Source: Streptomyces griseoviridis (GTDB taxonomy: Bacteria; Actinomycetota; Actinomycetes; Streptomycetales; Streptomycetaceae). Taken from it: a stretch of DNA of 64,000 nt. The stretch lies in NCBI GenBank assembly GCA_014649155.1, contig BMSM01000023.1, forward strand, positions 46,307-110,306. Reading direction: 5' to 3'. Under the pieces are notes generated by a model. That model was not told the origin of the DNA. It saw only the letters and a list, made by a program, of their open reading frames with translations, and did no database searches. A program made the translations under genes and the position numbers. Shown here piece by piece: positions 1 through 15,000 of the stretch (position 1 is the first letter of the stretch; each line of letters starts with the position of its first letter).

Positions 1-3000
1 TCGCGCCGGTAGTTCTCGGTACCGGCCCCGGCGAGGCCGTTGCCGGTGTTCCAGGACGCCGAGGCGCCGCCCTGTCCGGTGTACGGCGGGTAGCTCTGCC
101 CGTCGGAGGTCTTCGCCGGGTCGTGCTGGGCGAGGACGCCGGAAGCGGAGGTGCCCGCGCTGGCCACGGGACGCCAGCGGTCGTGGGAGGCGCTGGCCGT
201 CGTGCCGCTCTGGTGCTTGGTGTAGCGGCCGGTGCCGGTGCCGTGGACCGGGCCGAGGACTTCCAGGCCGAAGAGGTCGCCCCGCAGGTAGAGGCGGGCC
301 CGGCGGGAGGTCCGGCCCGGCTCGAACAGGGAGTCGGTGAGCAGGTGGCGGTGGCCGGCGGTGGCCTGCAGCAGGTGGTTGGTGAGGTGCAGGCGGCTGA
401 GCAGGGGGTTCAGGATGCGCGAGCCGTCGGCGTCCGCGCCGAACAGGCGCCGCATCAGCCGCTGGCCGGCGGGCAGCGCGTCGTCCAGCAGGGTGCCCGC
501 CACGTACGCGTCGCCGGGCAGCTCGGGCAGCGGGCGGGGGTCGGGCGCGCCGGAGGGGCCGTACTGGGGGTGGAACTCGCCGAGGCCGCGCGGGACCTGG
601 AGGTCGAGTGTGCCGGAGGCGGTGGTGACGGCGGTGGTGGAACGAGCGCCGTCCAGCCCCCGGTACAGGCCGGTGAGCCAGGTGTTCAGCGGCCGGCCCG
701 CGGTGTCAAGACGGCGCACGGAGACGGTGAGGGTGTGGCGCAGATGGACCAGGTAGGTGCCGCCCCAGGCGTACGCCGTCCGCTCCGTGGCCGCGGTCTC
801 GGCCCTGGTGACGCCCTGGTGCGAGCCGGTCCCGACCCCGATCCCGCCGTTGTGGGAGGTGTACGTCTCGCCGCCACCGATCTTGCCGACGGTGAAGCTC
901 TGGCCCACATCCCGGGAGTTTCCGGCCGAGGTGGACTCGTAACCGTGGCCGTACTTCTCCAGGCCGGAGTCGGGCCGGAAGTCGTACACCTGCGGCGCGG
1001 AGTCCAGGGCGTCGCTCAGCTTGATCTCGACCACGTCGGACAGCAGCCAGCCGATCGGGTTGACCAGGTAGAAGGTGTGCCCGTTCGGCGACAGCAGGTC
1101 TTCCCACATCGCCGAGTCGCGGCCCTCGGCCAGCATCGACTGCAGGACGTTGACGGAGCCCTGCAGCCGGCCGATCCGGCGTCCGTCGCCACGCCACAGC
1201 TCGGGCCGCGCGGCGAGCAGTCCGGGCGCGACCCGGTCGACCTGTGCGCGCACGATGTCGTACGTGGACCGGGCCGTGTCGTAGGAGACACCGCGCACCG
1301 TGCTGTGTCCGAGCATGGTGCCGCCCGGGTTCCGGTGGGTGAGGTACTCGGGGAAGCCGCTGGCGGGGAAGGCGTTCCCCGGTTCGGAGAGCGGCAGGCC
1401 GAAGCGCCGGCCGAACGCCGCCCTGGTGCGGGCGTCCAGGACGGGCAGGACGCCGTTGTCGTGCAGCTGGGCCAGGGTCCGGGCCAGATCCCGGCGGCCG
1501 AGGGTCAGTCCGGCCAGGGGGTGGGCGGCGGTCCGGTCGGCCGGCTCGGGCGTGTCGGCCATCCACCGGGACAGCACGCCGGCGACGGTGGTTCCGCTGA
1601 GCCGGACCTCACCGGCGTACCAGCGGTTCATGACGTCGACGAGCCGCTCGTCGGGCACCGGAAGGGCGTCCTCGGCGTAGCGTTCCAGGGCGTCCGGTTC
1701 GCTGAGGACGTACATCACGGTGTTGCCGGAGACGAGCCGCCGGTCCGACCGGTGGCTGGAGGGCAGCAGCTTCGCCGACTTCTCCCACCGGCTGCGCACC
1801 TCGAAGTCCGCCTGCGCCCGGTACACGTATCCCCGGCCGAACCCGAGCCGGATCATCTCCTCGGCACCGGTCTGCCCCCGGGTGGCGGAGGTGTTCCACT
1901 GCCAGTTCCTCGTGGCGCCCGTCTCCCCCTGCAGGGAGCCGCCGCCCACCGGGCCGCCGACGGTCACACCCGCCTGCGCCCAGCTCACGCCGGACGAGGA
2001 GGTGTCGGTGTGGCTGGTCTGGGTCATCCACAGACCGATGTCACCGAGGACGAAGTCCTCCAGGACACCGGCGAAGGCGGACGGCCCGAGGCTCGCGCGC
2101 ACGTCGACCGCGGCGTGGGTGTTGCGGAACCCGGTGTCGAAGAACTGATCGCTGGTGTAGCGCCCGCGGACGATCTCCTTGAGGTGGGCCCGGACCTGGA
2201 TGGTGCCGGTGAAGGAGTGCAGCTCCGAGTCGGCATGGCCCTGCGGGCCGGTCAGGTCGTCCAGTGCGGAGACGGCCGCTTCGTGCAGGCCGGTCGCGTC
2301 GACGTGGTAGACGACCGCCCGGTCGAGTACCGAAGCGTCGGTCCGGCGCCGGTGGCTCACCGCGGTGCTCACGGTGGTGTCGAGCGGTGGCAGATAGGCG
2401 GTGATCCGCTGCCGGGGCACCTCGATGGGGAGCGGGTCCCGGGCGCCCGGCCGCAACCGTCCCTGGAGGCCGCTGTGCTGGAGCTCCAGGGTGGCGGTGA
2501 GGTCGAGGTACAGGGCGTGTCTGCCGACCACGCCGTTGTACTCCAGGAGTTCGGGCCGGTTGTTGAGGAAGGTGACGGCGGCGGTGGCGCCCACGGTGCG
2601 CTTGAGGTCCAGGCCGACGGGGGCCGCCTTGAGCTGGTTGAAGCCCGTGCGGAAGCGGATGCCGAGCCCGATCTGGCGGTTGCCGCCGGTGGACTGGCCG
2701 GCGGTCTCCATCCCCATGGCGAGGTAGACGACCGGCCTGGTCCTGGTGACGCCGAGGAACTCCGGCGGCGCCTCTTCCGCGGAACTGGGCCGCGCCCGCA
2801 GCGTGATCTTCACGGCGTCCAGGTCGAGGTCGACGCCGAGGACGCCCCGGGGCCGCGTCATCGGAATGATCACCCCGGTCTGCAGCAACTGGTCGATGTG
2901 CGACTCCAGTCCCCGCCGGGAGACGTACTTGTCGAGCAGTTCGTGGTTCTGCAGCAGACCGTCCACCGTGGCGGCGTGCGACCACCAGCGGGCGTCGGAG

Positions 3001-6000
3001 AGGGGTGCCGTCCGGTCGCCGGTGAGGAAGCCGAGACGCCGCAGTTCGGCCGCGAGGGCGCCATGCAGCTCGCGCACGGTGTGCTCGTCGAACTCCACGA
3101 CGCCGGTGCCGATGCCGCGGCCCTCCCTGACGTGCGGCGGCAGGTCGAGGTGGAGGGGGTCGTCCGGCCGGTGTCCGGTGTCGCGGAGCAGGCCGGGCCG
3201 GTACGGCACGCGGGGTTCGGTGGCGGCGGTGTCGTTCAGCGCCTCCCGGTCCACCGGGAACCCGTGCGCGAACGCCTCGGCCTCGGGCATGCGCACCATG
3301 CCCTGCCCGCGCACCGCGGGGGTGGTGACGAGCTTGCCGCCCCGCACCGCGACGTGCGCCCTGTGCTGGAATTCCACGCGGTAGGCGGCGCTCGGGCCGG
3401 TGTCGCGCGGGACCACGACGCTCAGTCCGGTACGGCCGCTGCTGATGCCGTCGGAGTGGTTCCAGGTCATCGACAGGGAAGCACTGACCCCCAGGCCCAG
3501 CGCGGGGTTGACGAGCGGCAGGGGCACCAGGCTCAGCTCGGCCGACGGGGCGCTGAGCGTGGTCGACTGGCCGAGGCCGTGCGCGCCGCTGGTGCCGTCG
3601 ATCGCGGTCCTGACGTTCTCGATCGGCGCCTTGTCGCTGGTACTGCCGACCCGGGTGCCCCGTGACTGGCGCACCGAGTGCACCTCCACCGTGGCGATGG
3701 GCTTGCCGTAGCGGTTGTGCAGGGTGAAGGGATAGCCGTGCCGGTCACCGACGGCCTCGTCCAGGTGGGAGTCGAGGTTCCACAGCTTCTGCAGCAGTTC
3801 CTCGCGGGGCACGCTGCCGACGGGGAGGTGGAGTCCCTCGCCGCGCAGGGCCTCGACGATCCGGTCGAACAGCGCCGGCAGGCCGGTGAGACCGGAGGCG
3901 TAGTGCACGCGTGGCAGCAGGTCCTCGAGACCGTTCGTGCCCTCGGCGATCACCTGTTCACCGGCTTCCCGGACGTAGTGGTCCGGGACGTACAGCAGGA
4001 GCCTGCGGTCGTCGTCGGTGGCGACCCGCACGGGTGCGACGGTGTCCCAGCTCCGCGCGGCGTCGGTGCGCAGGCGCACCGTCCACTCGGGGCGGTAGGC
4101 GAGCATCACGGAGTCGGCCTTGGCCGCCTCGACGTGGCCGCCTTCCGCGTCGCCCACCCAGTTGGTGGAGCGGGAGGACGCGTTGGCCGTGCCGGAGACG
4201 CCCGCGCCGACCCGGGCGACCTGGAGCACGCCCGGGGCGACGCCGATGCCGTAGGACATCGAGATCCCGCCGCGCGTGGCGGTGGTCGGTCCGGAGTGGG
4301 AGCGGACGAAGGCCCCGGTCAGGTAGGAGGCGTTGATCGCCTCGTTGGCGTGGAAGCGCTCCGGTCCCGGGGCCCGGTCCGGGACCAGGCCGCGCGGTCC
4401 CTCCTCCTCCTCGGGAATGGCGGCGAGCCCGAAGGGGGTGACCCGGGCCGGGGCGGCTTCCTCCGCGTCGCCGCGCGGAGCCGAGACACCGTCGTACGAC
4501 GCCGCCGGGTGGCTGACGGCCCGCGGGTCGAGCGGGTCGAGCGTGATGAGGGCCTCCGCCTCGCCCAGCGGCACCAGCAGCCCGCCGACCGCGCCCTCCT
4601 CGTCCGGGACCAGGTAGCGGTAGTTGCTCAGCAGGCGTTGCGGCAGCAGGCTCCAGACGGTCTCCGGCACGCCGCGTCCGGCGTCCCGCACCAGGCTCCG
4701 CAGGGTCCGCAGCACCTCCGGCAGGCCGGGCAGTCCGGCCCGGGGGATGCCGATGGTGCGGGCCGCGGGGTGGACGGCGACGGGGTCGCCGAGTCCCGGC
4801 TGCGGCTCGGCCTCCCGCTCGCTCTCACGGTCGGGGTGCCGTCCGGCCGCGGTGTCCGCGGCCACCGGTTCCGCGGGCGACCAGGGCGCGGTACGGGGCG
4901 CTGCACCGAGGGCGAGTCCGGCCGGGTGCTCCCGGTCGAAGCGGAGGAGCGCGGTGGTGCCCGTCGCGCCGGGGGTGGCCGGTGCGACGAGGGCGCCCGC
5001 GGCGGGGTCGATGACGAGGCCGTGCTCGGCCGCGACGACCGGCACGCCCATCCGCTCCGCGAGCGCCGGCGCGATCCGGTCGGCTCCGGGCATCGCGAGG
5101 AACGGCGCGTGTCCGGGTGCGGCGGAGGTCAGCAGTGCGGCGAGCGCGTCCACGGTGACCGGGCGGTCCGCGACGGCCGGGGTGCCGTCCGTCACCGGTT
5201 CGCCGAGGACCAGGACGCCGTCGGCGGGCAGCAGGTCCGGCAGCCGGTCGAGGGTGGCCTCGTCCAGGGCGAGCCCCGCGGCCTCGGCCCCGGGCAGCCA
5301 GACCGCCACCGGCCGGTCCGCGGCGCGGGCGATCCGCACGCCCTCCAGCAGGTCCTCGACGGGGACGGGCGCGGGCGGCCCGGCCGTGGTCCTCCCGGAC
5401 GTGGTGGCCGCGTCTTCCTCGGCGCGCGTCGGCTCAGGTGCGGTCGGCTCCTGGCTCTCCGCCGGTGCGGCAGCGGTGTCCGGCACGGGCTCCGGTGTCT
5501 GCTCGCGCCCGGCGAACACGTGCGCCATGGACTCCTCCAGGCCGCCCGCCAGCCGGCCGTCGGCGTCCAGCGGGAGCATGGCGTAGAGGCCGCCGGGGAC
5601 CGGGACGCGCAGCGCCCGGCGGGCGCCCTCGGCGGGCTGGACCACCACATCGACGTCGAAGCGGTAGTGGCGGTAGGGGCGGGTGGCCTCCCGGTTGGTC
5701 TCCCGGGTCTCGCCCGCCTCGAAGCCCTGGTGCTCCCCGGCGCCCCGGTTGTACACGTCGAAGGTGGTCCGCTCGTACAGCCTGTCGCCGTCCGGCATGC
5801 CGCCGGTCTCGGGTCCGGCGGCGACGACGACACCGCGCGAGGTGCTCTGCTCGCTCTTGGGGCTGGTGTGGTCCTGCTGGTAGCGGCGGGCCTTGAACTT
5901 GACGCCTTCGTCCGGGCCGACCGGTACGGCGGCGGTCAGGTCGAACCCGACCGTGACGGTGCGGTCGCCGACCGGCACCCGGTAGCCGTGCCGGAGCAGC

Positions 6001-9000
6001 GGCACGACGTTGGCGCGGAGCATGCCCGTGGAGGTGTGGTGGTCGTAGCGGACGCCTGCCATGTCGTGCGGGACGAGACCGGGCACCTCCCAGGCGTTGT
6101 CCCGGGTGAGGTCCGGAGCGGTCACCGGCTGGTGGGCCGCGGCTTTGGCCCAGCGCTGCACGGCGGGCGCCGCCGGCACCTCCCAGGGGTGGATGAAGTC
6201 GGTGAGCGCCTGCGGCACCGCCGGCGCCGGGACCGGGTCGGTCCAGTGGGGAGTGGTGACCGGCCCGGCCGGTTCGGCCAGGGGCGGCTCGGGCGCGGTG
6301 GCGGCGACCGTGAGGTGGCGCGGGACGAGCAGGCGCACCTCCGCGGGCACCCGCTGGTCCGCGGCGAGGCCGTCGTCGTACCACGTGCCCCACCTGAGCT
6401 GCTCCGGCGCTCCCGCGGTGAGGTCGCCGCGCAGCACCGCCAGGGTGCGGCGGGCCGCCTGCCGCGCGGTGTCCAGCGGTACGGCGAGGACGGCGGGGGG
6501 CTCCGTCGCCATGCGCATCTCGACCCGGACGTTCAGGGGGTGCTCGAACTCCTCGGAGCCTTCCCGGGTGTTGGCCCGGGAAATGTCCACCACCTGCCGG
6601 GCCACCTCGTGCGCGTGCTCCCGGCTCACCTCGTAGCCGACTTCCAGCTCCGTTCCGCCGTGCGCGTCGTGGGCGCCGAAACGGGTGCGGATGCCGAGGC
6701 CGGCCCCTGCCTTGAAGGAGCGCTCGGTGCCGGTGACGTCCTCGTTCACCGCTTCGGAGCGCAGGGTGAACTTGATCTCCGGGCGGGGCCGGTGGGAGTG
6801 GGCCGGGAGCACCTCGGCCGTCGCCCTCACCCACACGTAGCGGGTCGTGCCGAACGGTCCGGGAACGGGGAACCAGCGGGCGACACCGGTGCCGGTGAGC
6901 GCGGTGTACTGCGACTGGAGCGCGTCGGAGGAGAAGGTGGCGCGCAGGGCCCGCCGCAGTTGCTCGCGGGCCGCTCCGGTCGCGGACAGCGCGCCCCGCC
7001 GCTGGAGCCGCTGCTCGATCTCGCGCAGGACGCCGTCGGCGCGGAGGATCTCCGGGTGCACGGCCCCGGGCAGCGGCCGGCCGAGGAGGTGGCGGCGGTC
7101 CAGGGCACGGTGGCCGGAGCCGGACGCCACCGGCTCGGGGGCGGGAGTGGTGGCGGACGGTTCGGGGGCGGGGGTGGTCGCCGACGGCTCGGAGACGGGG
7201 GCGGCCGTGGGTGAGGGCGGTTCGGGGGCGGGTCGCAGCAGGTCCTCCAGGCGGCGTTCGGGGACGAGGAGTTCCAGTCCTCGTTCGACGCGCAGGTACC
7301 GGACGGACTCCTCGCGCCGGCGGCCCTTCGTGCGCACCACGGTCGCCTCGAAGACCGGGGACGCCTGGAGGACGTGGGGCGTGCCCGCGTAGGTGGCGCG
7401 GCTGATCTCCACCACGCCCGCCACCTTGCCGGTGCCCCTCCCCCAGGCCCACTTGGCCTCGGTCTGCGCCAGGGCGACGACGCGCGCGCCGGCCCCGGCG
7501 TGGCCGGACTCCCCCGCCACCGTGCCGTGTTCCCCGCCGGTGTCCGGGTCCGCGTGACCGTGCCCCGGGTCCTCGGTCCGGGCCAGGACGGCCGCGCCGT
7601 CGTCGTGCCGGGTGCCGTGCGAGTTCCCCGCGAACGCCCCCACGCCGAACTGCGGGCCGACACTGCCCGACAGTCCGACCCGCCAGGTCCGGCGCTCGTC
7701 GCGCCCGAACTTGTCGACGGTCTGCGCGTACTGCTCGATCTCGGTGGGCCCCCCGGTCGGCCCGAGGTCCCGGGGCGCGTAGGCACGCAGGCGCAGCCGT
7801 ACGGTGTACCGCCATCCGTCGCGCTTGGGCAGGACGGTCTCGTGGCCGTCCGGGCCGGTGAGGGCGCCCAGCCGGGCGGCGAGCACCGACGGCTGGGTCA
7901 GCTCGGTGATCTCCTCGGGCCAGTTGCCCCGGTCGGCGGTCCAGCGCGGGGGCAGCCCGGCGAGGGAGGCGTAGCCGTGCGCGATCAGGCGGGTCAGCTC
8001 GGGCATCACCAGGAAGGACGGGTAGAGACCCCCGGTGCCGCCGTGGGCGAGGTCGAGCTGTCGTGCGGTCGCCGCGGGCCAGTCGCGCTGGAAGGTGACC
8101 CGGCCCGCCTCCGCCACGGCGGCCGCGTCGACCGGGGCGGCCGGCACGTGCTGGCGCGGCACCACGACCTGGGTGACGAGGCGTTCGGCGGGGTCGAGCC
8201 ACCAGGTCTCGGCGCCGGACCGGCCGGGGGCGGCGTCCTCCCGGCGCACGGACAGCTCGTAGACGGTGTCGTAGACGTGTTCCTGGACGGCGCCCTCGGT
8301 CTCGGTGCGGCGGTAGCCGGCGTGCGCGGCCGTGAACTGTTCGTCCACGGAACGCTCCAGGCCGCCGCGGACGGTGAGCCCGCCGACGCGCAGGCGCCGG
8401 CCCTCGCCCAGGGGCACCAGTACACCGCCACCGCCGCCGGCCGAGACCCGCCACTCGGAGCCGCGCTTGCCGGTGACCGTCTCGGTGCGCGCGGCGCGGG
8501 CGTTGACGGTCATGTCGAAGCCGCCGCCCGACAGCCGGTCGCCGAGGAGGGCCCGCGCCGTCAGCCGGTACCGGGCCCCGCCGACCGTCACCGTGTGCGA
8601 GATCCCGGCGAGCATCGACGGCAGGTCGGCCTCCAGCACGGGGCGGCCGAAGAACAGGTTCACCTCGCCCCCGACGGCGGCCCAGTCGGTGGACCGCCGT
8701 ACGGCGGGCGTGACCTGGTCCCGCAGCGCCGCGAGCAGGTGCTCCCCCACCAGCTCGGAACCGGGCATGGCCAGGGCCATGGCGAAGCCCTGCCCCCGGC
8801 GCGCGGCCAGTGCGAGCGGCTCGGCGGGGTCCAGGGCGCGGGGGCGGCCGGCCGCCATGCGCTCCGGCAGCTCCCGCAGGCGGACCGGCGCCGTGCCGGA
8901 CTCCCGGAGCAGGGCCCGTACGTGCGGCTGCGCCGCGACCGGGCCGGGGAGCACCGTGGGCGCGTCGGGAAGCAGCCCGGGGGTGTGGACGGCACCCAGC

Positions 9001-12000
9001 ACCCGTCGTTCGAAGTCGGCGGCGCCGCCCCCGTCGCGCAGGGGCACCCCGAGGTCCGCCTCGACCACCCGGGACACCGGTGCGACGCGCAGCCGTCCGG
9101 TGCCGCCGACCTCCACGGTGACCCGCAGCCGGGCCCGGTACCTGGCCTGGTCCCCGCTCATGTTGAGGACGGTGTGGTTGAGGGTCTGGGAGGTCACCGT
9201 CAGTCCGCTGCCGGTGCCGCGGTCGAAACCGACGCCGAACAGGGGCAGCAGGCCCTTGGCACCCGGCGCCGTGGAACCGGCCTCGGTGACCGGCATGGAG
9301 AAGCCGTACGCGTTGTAGCCGAAGGAGACGCCGGCCGAGCCGCTCGTCGCGCGGCCGGTGCCCCGGGCGATGCCCCGGCCGAGGTCGTCACGGGTCTGCA
9401 CGCCGGGACTGATCCCGGCGAACTGCAGGCTGTCCACCTCGGCGCGCACCGACAGGCGGGCGCGCGCCGAGCGGCCCGCGGTCAGCGGGACCTCGATGAC
9501 ACCCGAGGTGTCCCCGCTGGTGAGCCACCATCGGCTGCGGGTGCGGGCGGTGCGTTCGTTGAGCATCTCCCGGGCGTGCCGCATGAACGTCCCGGCCGCC
9601 GAGGCGTCCAGTCCCGCGTGCCGCAGGTTGCGGTGCAGCTCCGCGACGACCGGGCTGATGTCGATCGCGTTGAGCACCGGCCGGTCCAGTCCCCTGGGGG
9701 CGGGAGCGCCGACAGCGGTGGACGGCGCGGCGGCCACGGGCGGGGCCGTCATGTCCGGGCGGGGCGCGGTGGTGCCGGTGTACTCGGCGGGGAACTCCAC
9801 CCGCAGCCGCCGGTCGACGGTCACCTCGGGGGTGTGCTCGGCACCGTCCACGAAGACCCGGACCCGTACGGACGCGGTGAACGGCCGGTTGCCGCCGATG
9901 AACAGGGTCCGGCCCGCGATGACGTTGCGCCGCAGGACGTCGGTGGTCCTGGCGGAGGTCTCGGCGTGCAGCTGCGGCAGTCCCAGCAGCATCGACGACG
10001 CGACCGCCGAGGCCGTGCCGAAGCCCAGCAGGGTGGCGGCCTCGGCGCCCAGCGCCCGCTGCCGGGTGCGCTGGCGGCCGGTGGCCGTGGTCGCGAAACG
10101 CACCCCGTACTCGCGCACGCCGTCGGCGCGCTCCGCCACCGCCGCGGGGCGCACGTCCACCAGTACGGGGCGCAGCCAGACCAGCCGGCCCCGCGCCGTC
10201 AGCGTCACCCCGTGGGCCAGGAGGTCCTCCCAGGCGTGGCTGCCGCTGGTGAGCAGCAGGCTCCGCACCGCGGCCTCGATGTCGCCGGCCAGGGGGCGCA
10301 GCGCCTCCGGGAGCCGCCCGGCGATCGCTTCGGCCGCCTCCTGGGCCGCCACGGCGCCGAAGCCCGCGGTGGAGGTGACGGAGGCGTGGCCGAGGAGGCC
10401 GTGGTCCACGTACCAGGGGTGCTCGGGCTCGGCGGTGGTGACCGGCGCCGGGCCGGCGTCCTCGGGCCGCCGTGCCACGGCGGGCTCCTCCCGGGCGGGC
10501 CGCGCCGTGACGAGATCGACCCAGGAGGGGCGGTCGTGTACGGGTTCGCCCCAGGGGGACCGGTCGCTCACCAGGTCGTCCGCGGAGGCCCGCCGCGCGT
10601 CGTTCCCGTCCGGGGCGGGCCTCGTCGTGGTGTCCCCGTCCGGGGCCGGCCGCGCTACGGGGTCCCCGTCCGGGGCGGGCCGCGGGGTGCTGCCGGTGGT
10701 CTCGTCCCGGGTGGGGGCGGGTGTCCGCCGCGGCGGTACGGGGCGCAGCTCGACGGTCTCGGCCGGAGGCACGGCCGCCGTGTCCCCGCGCCGCCGCAGG
10801 AGGCCGTCCAGCAGCCCGGCGCCGAGCAGGCCGGGGCGGTCGCGCAGCAGGGCGTCCGTGGGGGTGGGGCGGACGGCCCGGCCCGTCCGCTCGGCCCGGT
10901 CGAGGGCGTCGGACAGGCGGTCCGCGGCGGACTGCGCCCGCTGCCGGGCCTCCCGCGCCGCGGCCTCGGCCTCCTCCAGCGCACGGGCGGCATCGGCGGA
11001 GCCCCCGGCGCTGGAGTGTGCCTGACGCTCCGTCAGCGCCGCCAGCTCCGCCTCCGCGCGTTCCAGACGCGTGAGCGCGTCGGTGAAGTCCTGCCCGGCC
11101 CGGGCGTCGTCGTCCGCCGTGTCCGGGGCGTCGTCCGGTTCCCGGGCGGTATCGGCCGCTCTGCCCTTGCCCCTGTCCCTGTCCCTGTCCCTGTCCTTGT
11201 CCGTGTCCTGGGTGTGCGCCGCCTCGCCGTCGGGCTCCGCCGTGCCGCGTGCGGTGCCGGCCCGGTCGTCCGGCAGCGCGTCGAGGACGTCGGCCGGCAC
11301 GTAGAGCACGGCCGCCTGGTCGGTCACGGTCACCCGCACGGCCCGCGGCGGGCCGACCGCCGGCCGCAGCACGAGGTGCCAGGTGACCGAGTCGGCCTCC
11401 AGGCGGGAGAAGGCCCGGCCGTCCTGTCCTGCGGGGCCGGTGAGCACCAGCGTCTCGTCGGCGGCCCGCTCGGGTGCGCCGAGGGCGGGTCCGGAGCCCA
11501 GGGGACGGCCGAGCCGCACGTCGGCCCCGGGCCGGCCCGCCGGGAGCAGCACGGAGCGGTGGGGCTGCTGGACGACGGTGCCGGGCAGGTCACCGGGGCC
11601 GCTCCCGCGCAGCCCCCGGACGTCCGCGGAGATCTCCAGCCGGGCGGACAGGTCACTGCCCGTGCCCGGCAGGGTGACCGGTTCGTGGAGGGTCCCGCCC
11701 GCCACCAGGTCCAGGAACCGCTGGTACAGGTACGGCGGACTGAACACGGCCGCGATCTTGGAGTGCAGCAGGAACAGGCCGCCCTGCCAGGAGTGGGCGG
11801 CGGGCGAGGCGCCGGTCAGCGCGTCGAGGCCGGTCACCAGGGACTCGGTCGCCCGGCGCAGACCGGCCAGGTCACCGATGGTGCCGACGAAGGCGTCCCG
11901 CAGCACCTCCTGGGACAGCAGCGGCTCCGGGCGCTGCCACCGCGCGGGCGCCGGCCGGACGGCCGCCGGGGGCCGGGGCACCACCTCCGTGCGGGGGCGG

Positions 12001-15000
12001 GTCAGCCGTTCCTCGTGCCCCAGCCGCAGCTCACCCGGCAGCAGTGACGTGCCCAGGGTGTGCCGGCCCACCGTCCCGAGCAGCGGGGTCACGACACCGA
12101 GCAGGGACGGCGCGGCGCTCAGCGCCCGGTGTGCCTCCAGTTCGACGGTGACCCGCACGTCGAAAGCGGTGACCTGGGGCCGCAGAATCTGGAGGGCGGC
12201 GGCCTCGCGCCGGTCCGCGCTGCGGGTACCGGAGCTTTCCGCGCGGGAGACCTGGGATCTGGCCACGTCGGAGCCCAGGTCCGTCAGGAGGTCCGCCTGG
12301 TCCGAGGTGCCTGCGGCCCCCACCCGCCCCTGGTGGCTGGTGTTCCGGGTGACGGTCCGGGTGCCTTCCCGCACCAGCACGTGCGCGCGTTCCAGCAGGT
12401 ACGCGTCGTCGGCCCGGCCGAGGGCGCGCGGTGCGCCCAGCTCGGCGGTGAGGGTGATCCGGGCCATGGCGGTGCTGATGGCGTTGCGGTGGGGAACCAG
12501 CACGGGCAGGCCGCTGAGCATCGTCTCCAGGAGGGCCGCCGTGCCCTGCCGCCCGGCCACCTTCCACAGCTCCGCCTCCACCGCGTCGGCGTGCTCCCGG
12601 GACAGCACGCCGAGGGCGCGCACCTGGGTCAGCGTCCGCTGGACCAGCGGGCCGAGGTCGGGCACGCCCAGGACCAGGGCCTGGTCGAAGCCGTCGCCGC
12701 GCAGCACGTTGGCGGGTGCCACGGACCGCGGCGCCTGCGGCTCCCCGGCCGGACCGGCCGTGGCGGCGGTCCCGTCCAGCAGACCGAGCGCCCGTGCCGC
12801 GTCGGACGGGACGAGGGCCAGGCCCGGCGTGCGCAGCGGCTCACCGGTGATCTCGCGCTGGGCGGCCCGGCGGGAGCTGAACCCGCCGGTGAGCGGCAGC
12901 GACGGCTCTTCCCAGCGCCGCACGGTGACGATGAGGTCCACGGGCGCCTCGGCCCAGACGTGGTCCCCGACCCGGGTGCGCGTCCGGTCGCCGCGTCCGC
13001 TGGCCGTGTGCCCGGTCGTGACGGGGGTGCCGCGCCCGTAACCGAGGTCGATCCGGGTGCCGTCGGGGCCGGCGAGCGGCGCGTCGTCCTGCGCGGGCGG
13101 GCCGAACGCGCTGCCGACGGTGGCTTCCACGCCCCGTTCGCCGGTCCTGCTGTCGCGGACCAGCGCGGTGGCCGCCGTGTGGTCGTAGTGGAAGGCGTGG
13201 CCGCTCTCGCCGAGTGCGGTCAGCCCGGCGTGTCTGACCTGGACCGCCACCTCCGCCCAGGCCCGGGTGGTGAAGGTGCCCGTCCCGGCGGGCCGGCGCC
13301 AGACCGGGTACGGGGCTCCGCCCAGGTCGCCGATCCTGGCGGCGAGCCCGGACAGGGAGGTCCGCAGAGCGGCCTCGTCGGCCGGGTCGAGGCGGTGCAC
13401 GCCGGCCTCGCGCAGCAGTGAGACCGCCTGGGGGAAGAGGTGGTCGGTGCGGACCATGTGCAGGGCGTCCTGCGGGAGCCGTTCGCCGGGGGCCGGGGTC
13501 CAGGACCGCCGCGGCGCCGGGTCCACCGTGCGCGGCACGCGCCGCACCGTCCCGTCGGCGTCGGTCTCCGTGGTGAAGTCCAGGGTGCTGCGCGGCCGGC
13601 CGCCGGCGTCCTGTTCGAGGGCGAGGTCCTCCGGCACCACGAGCGTCGCCCGCGCCGGCACCGCCCGCGCCGGCACCGGTTCCGCGACGTCCTGCCCGGG
13701 GCCGGTGACCGGTCGGGCGGTGAGGTGCAGGGTCACGGGTCCGGTGAACTCCGCGAGCCACAGCGCCCCGCCGCCGAAGGCGCCGGCCACGGAGAAGCCG
13801 CCGGTCTCGTCGACCGACCGGCTCCAGCTCAGTTTGGGCGCGATCCGGGTGCTCGGCGCGGACGACTCGGTTCCGGTCGGGTCACCGAGGTCGACGCCGA
13901 TGCCCGCGGCGGCCTTCGACTGCCTCAGCGCCGAGCTGAAGAGGTCGAACGAGGTGCCGTGGACGACCTCCGTCTGGCCGCGGCGGGACCGTACGTAGGC
14001 GAAGTCCGCCTGCTCCAGGCCGAACCGGACGGTCACCCTCAGCTGCTCCGTGTCCGGCCCGGCGGGGCGGGTCAGGACGACGCTGTGTCCGGCGCCGGTC
14101 AGCAGATGCGCCCGGCGGGCGAGAGCCGCGGGGTGCAGTGCCTCCGCCAGGGCCAGGTGGTTGGTGATGTGGTGCGGCTGCGGCGCGCCGGCGAGGGCGT
14201 CGCCCGGCTCCCGCGCGGACAGGTAGCCCGGGAAGTGGACGCGGACCAGGTCGAGGCCCGCGCGCAGCGCCCGTGCCGCGGCCGGCGGGTCCAGCTCCGT
14301 GATCCGGCTGGTGGGCGGCAGCCAGTCGCCCATGGAGGGCGGCAGGGTGAGGGTCCGGCCGGGACGGGTGCGGGCCGTGGTCTCCGGGTCCGCGGGAGGG
14401 CCGGCGGAGGTGTCCCCGGCGTCCGCCGGGGACAGGCCGTAGCGGGCCGCGTCCGCCGTGAGCATGCGCACCCGTGCGGTGAGCCGGGCCGACGCTCCGG
14501 GGCGTCCGGCCAGCGACCGGGTCGCCACCCGTACGTCGAACTCGACGACGGTGGTGGGCTCGTCCGTGTGCCGGAGCCGGCGGACCTCCAGGCTGTCGTC
14601 CTGCCGGCCGGGCCGGGTGTACTGCACGGACCGTCCGAAGGTGACGGTGGGCAGCGGCACCTGCGCGGGGATGCCGAGGGCCGCGGCGGCCAGCGTGACG
14701 GCGGCCCCGGCGCCGGTCTTCGCGGCGTCGCCCTGGACGGAGGCGGCGCCGACGCTGCCCGAGCGGACGTCCTCGACGTCCACCCGGGACAGTTCCGTGC
14801 TGTCCGGTACCGGGCGGGGGTTGTGGAGGGTGGCGTCGACCCGGATGGCGTCGGCGCGTCCGGCGGCGGACACCAGCGGGGCCGAGTAGTAGCCGCCGGC
14901 GGTGGCGTCCGGCAGGCCGTCCAGCAGGGAACGGACCCCGGCGAAGGTGTCCAGTGCGGCGAAGGCCGCCGAGGCCGGGTCGGCCCGCGTCGCGGGGTCG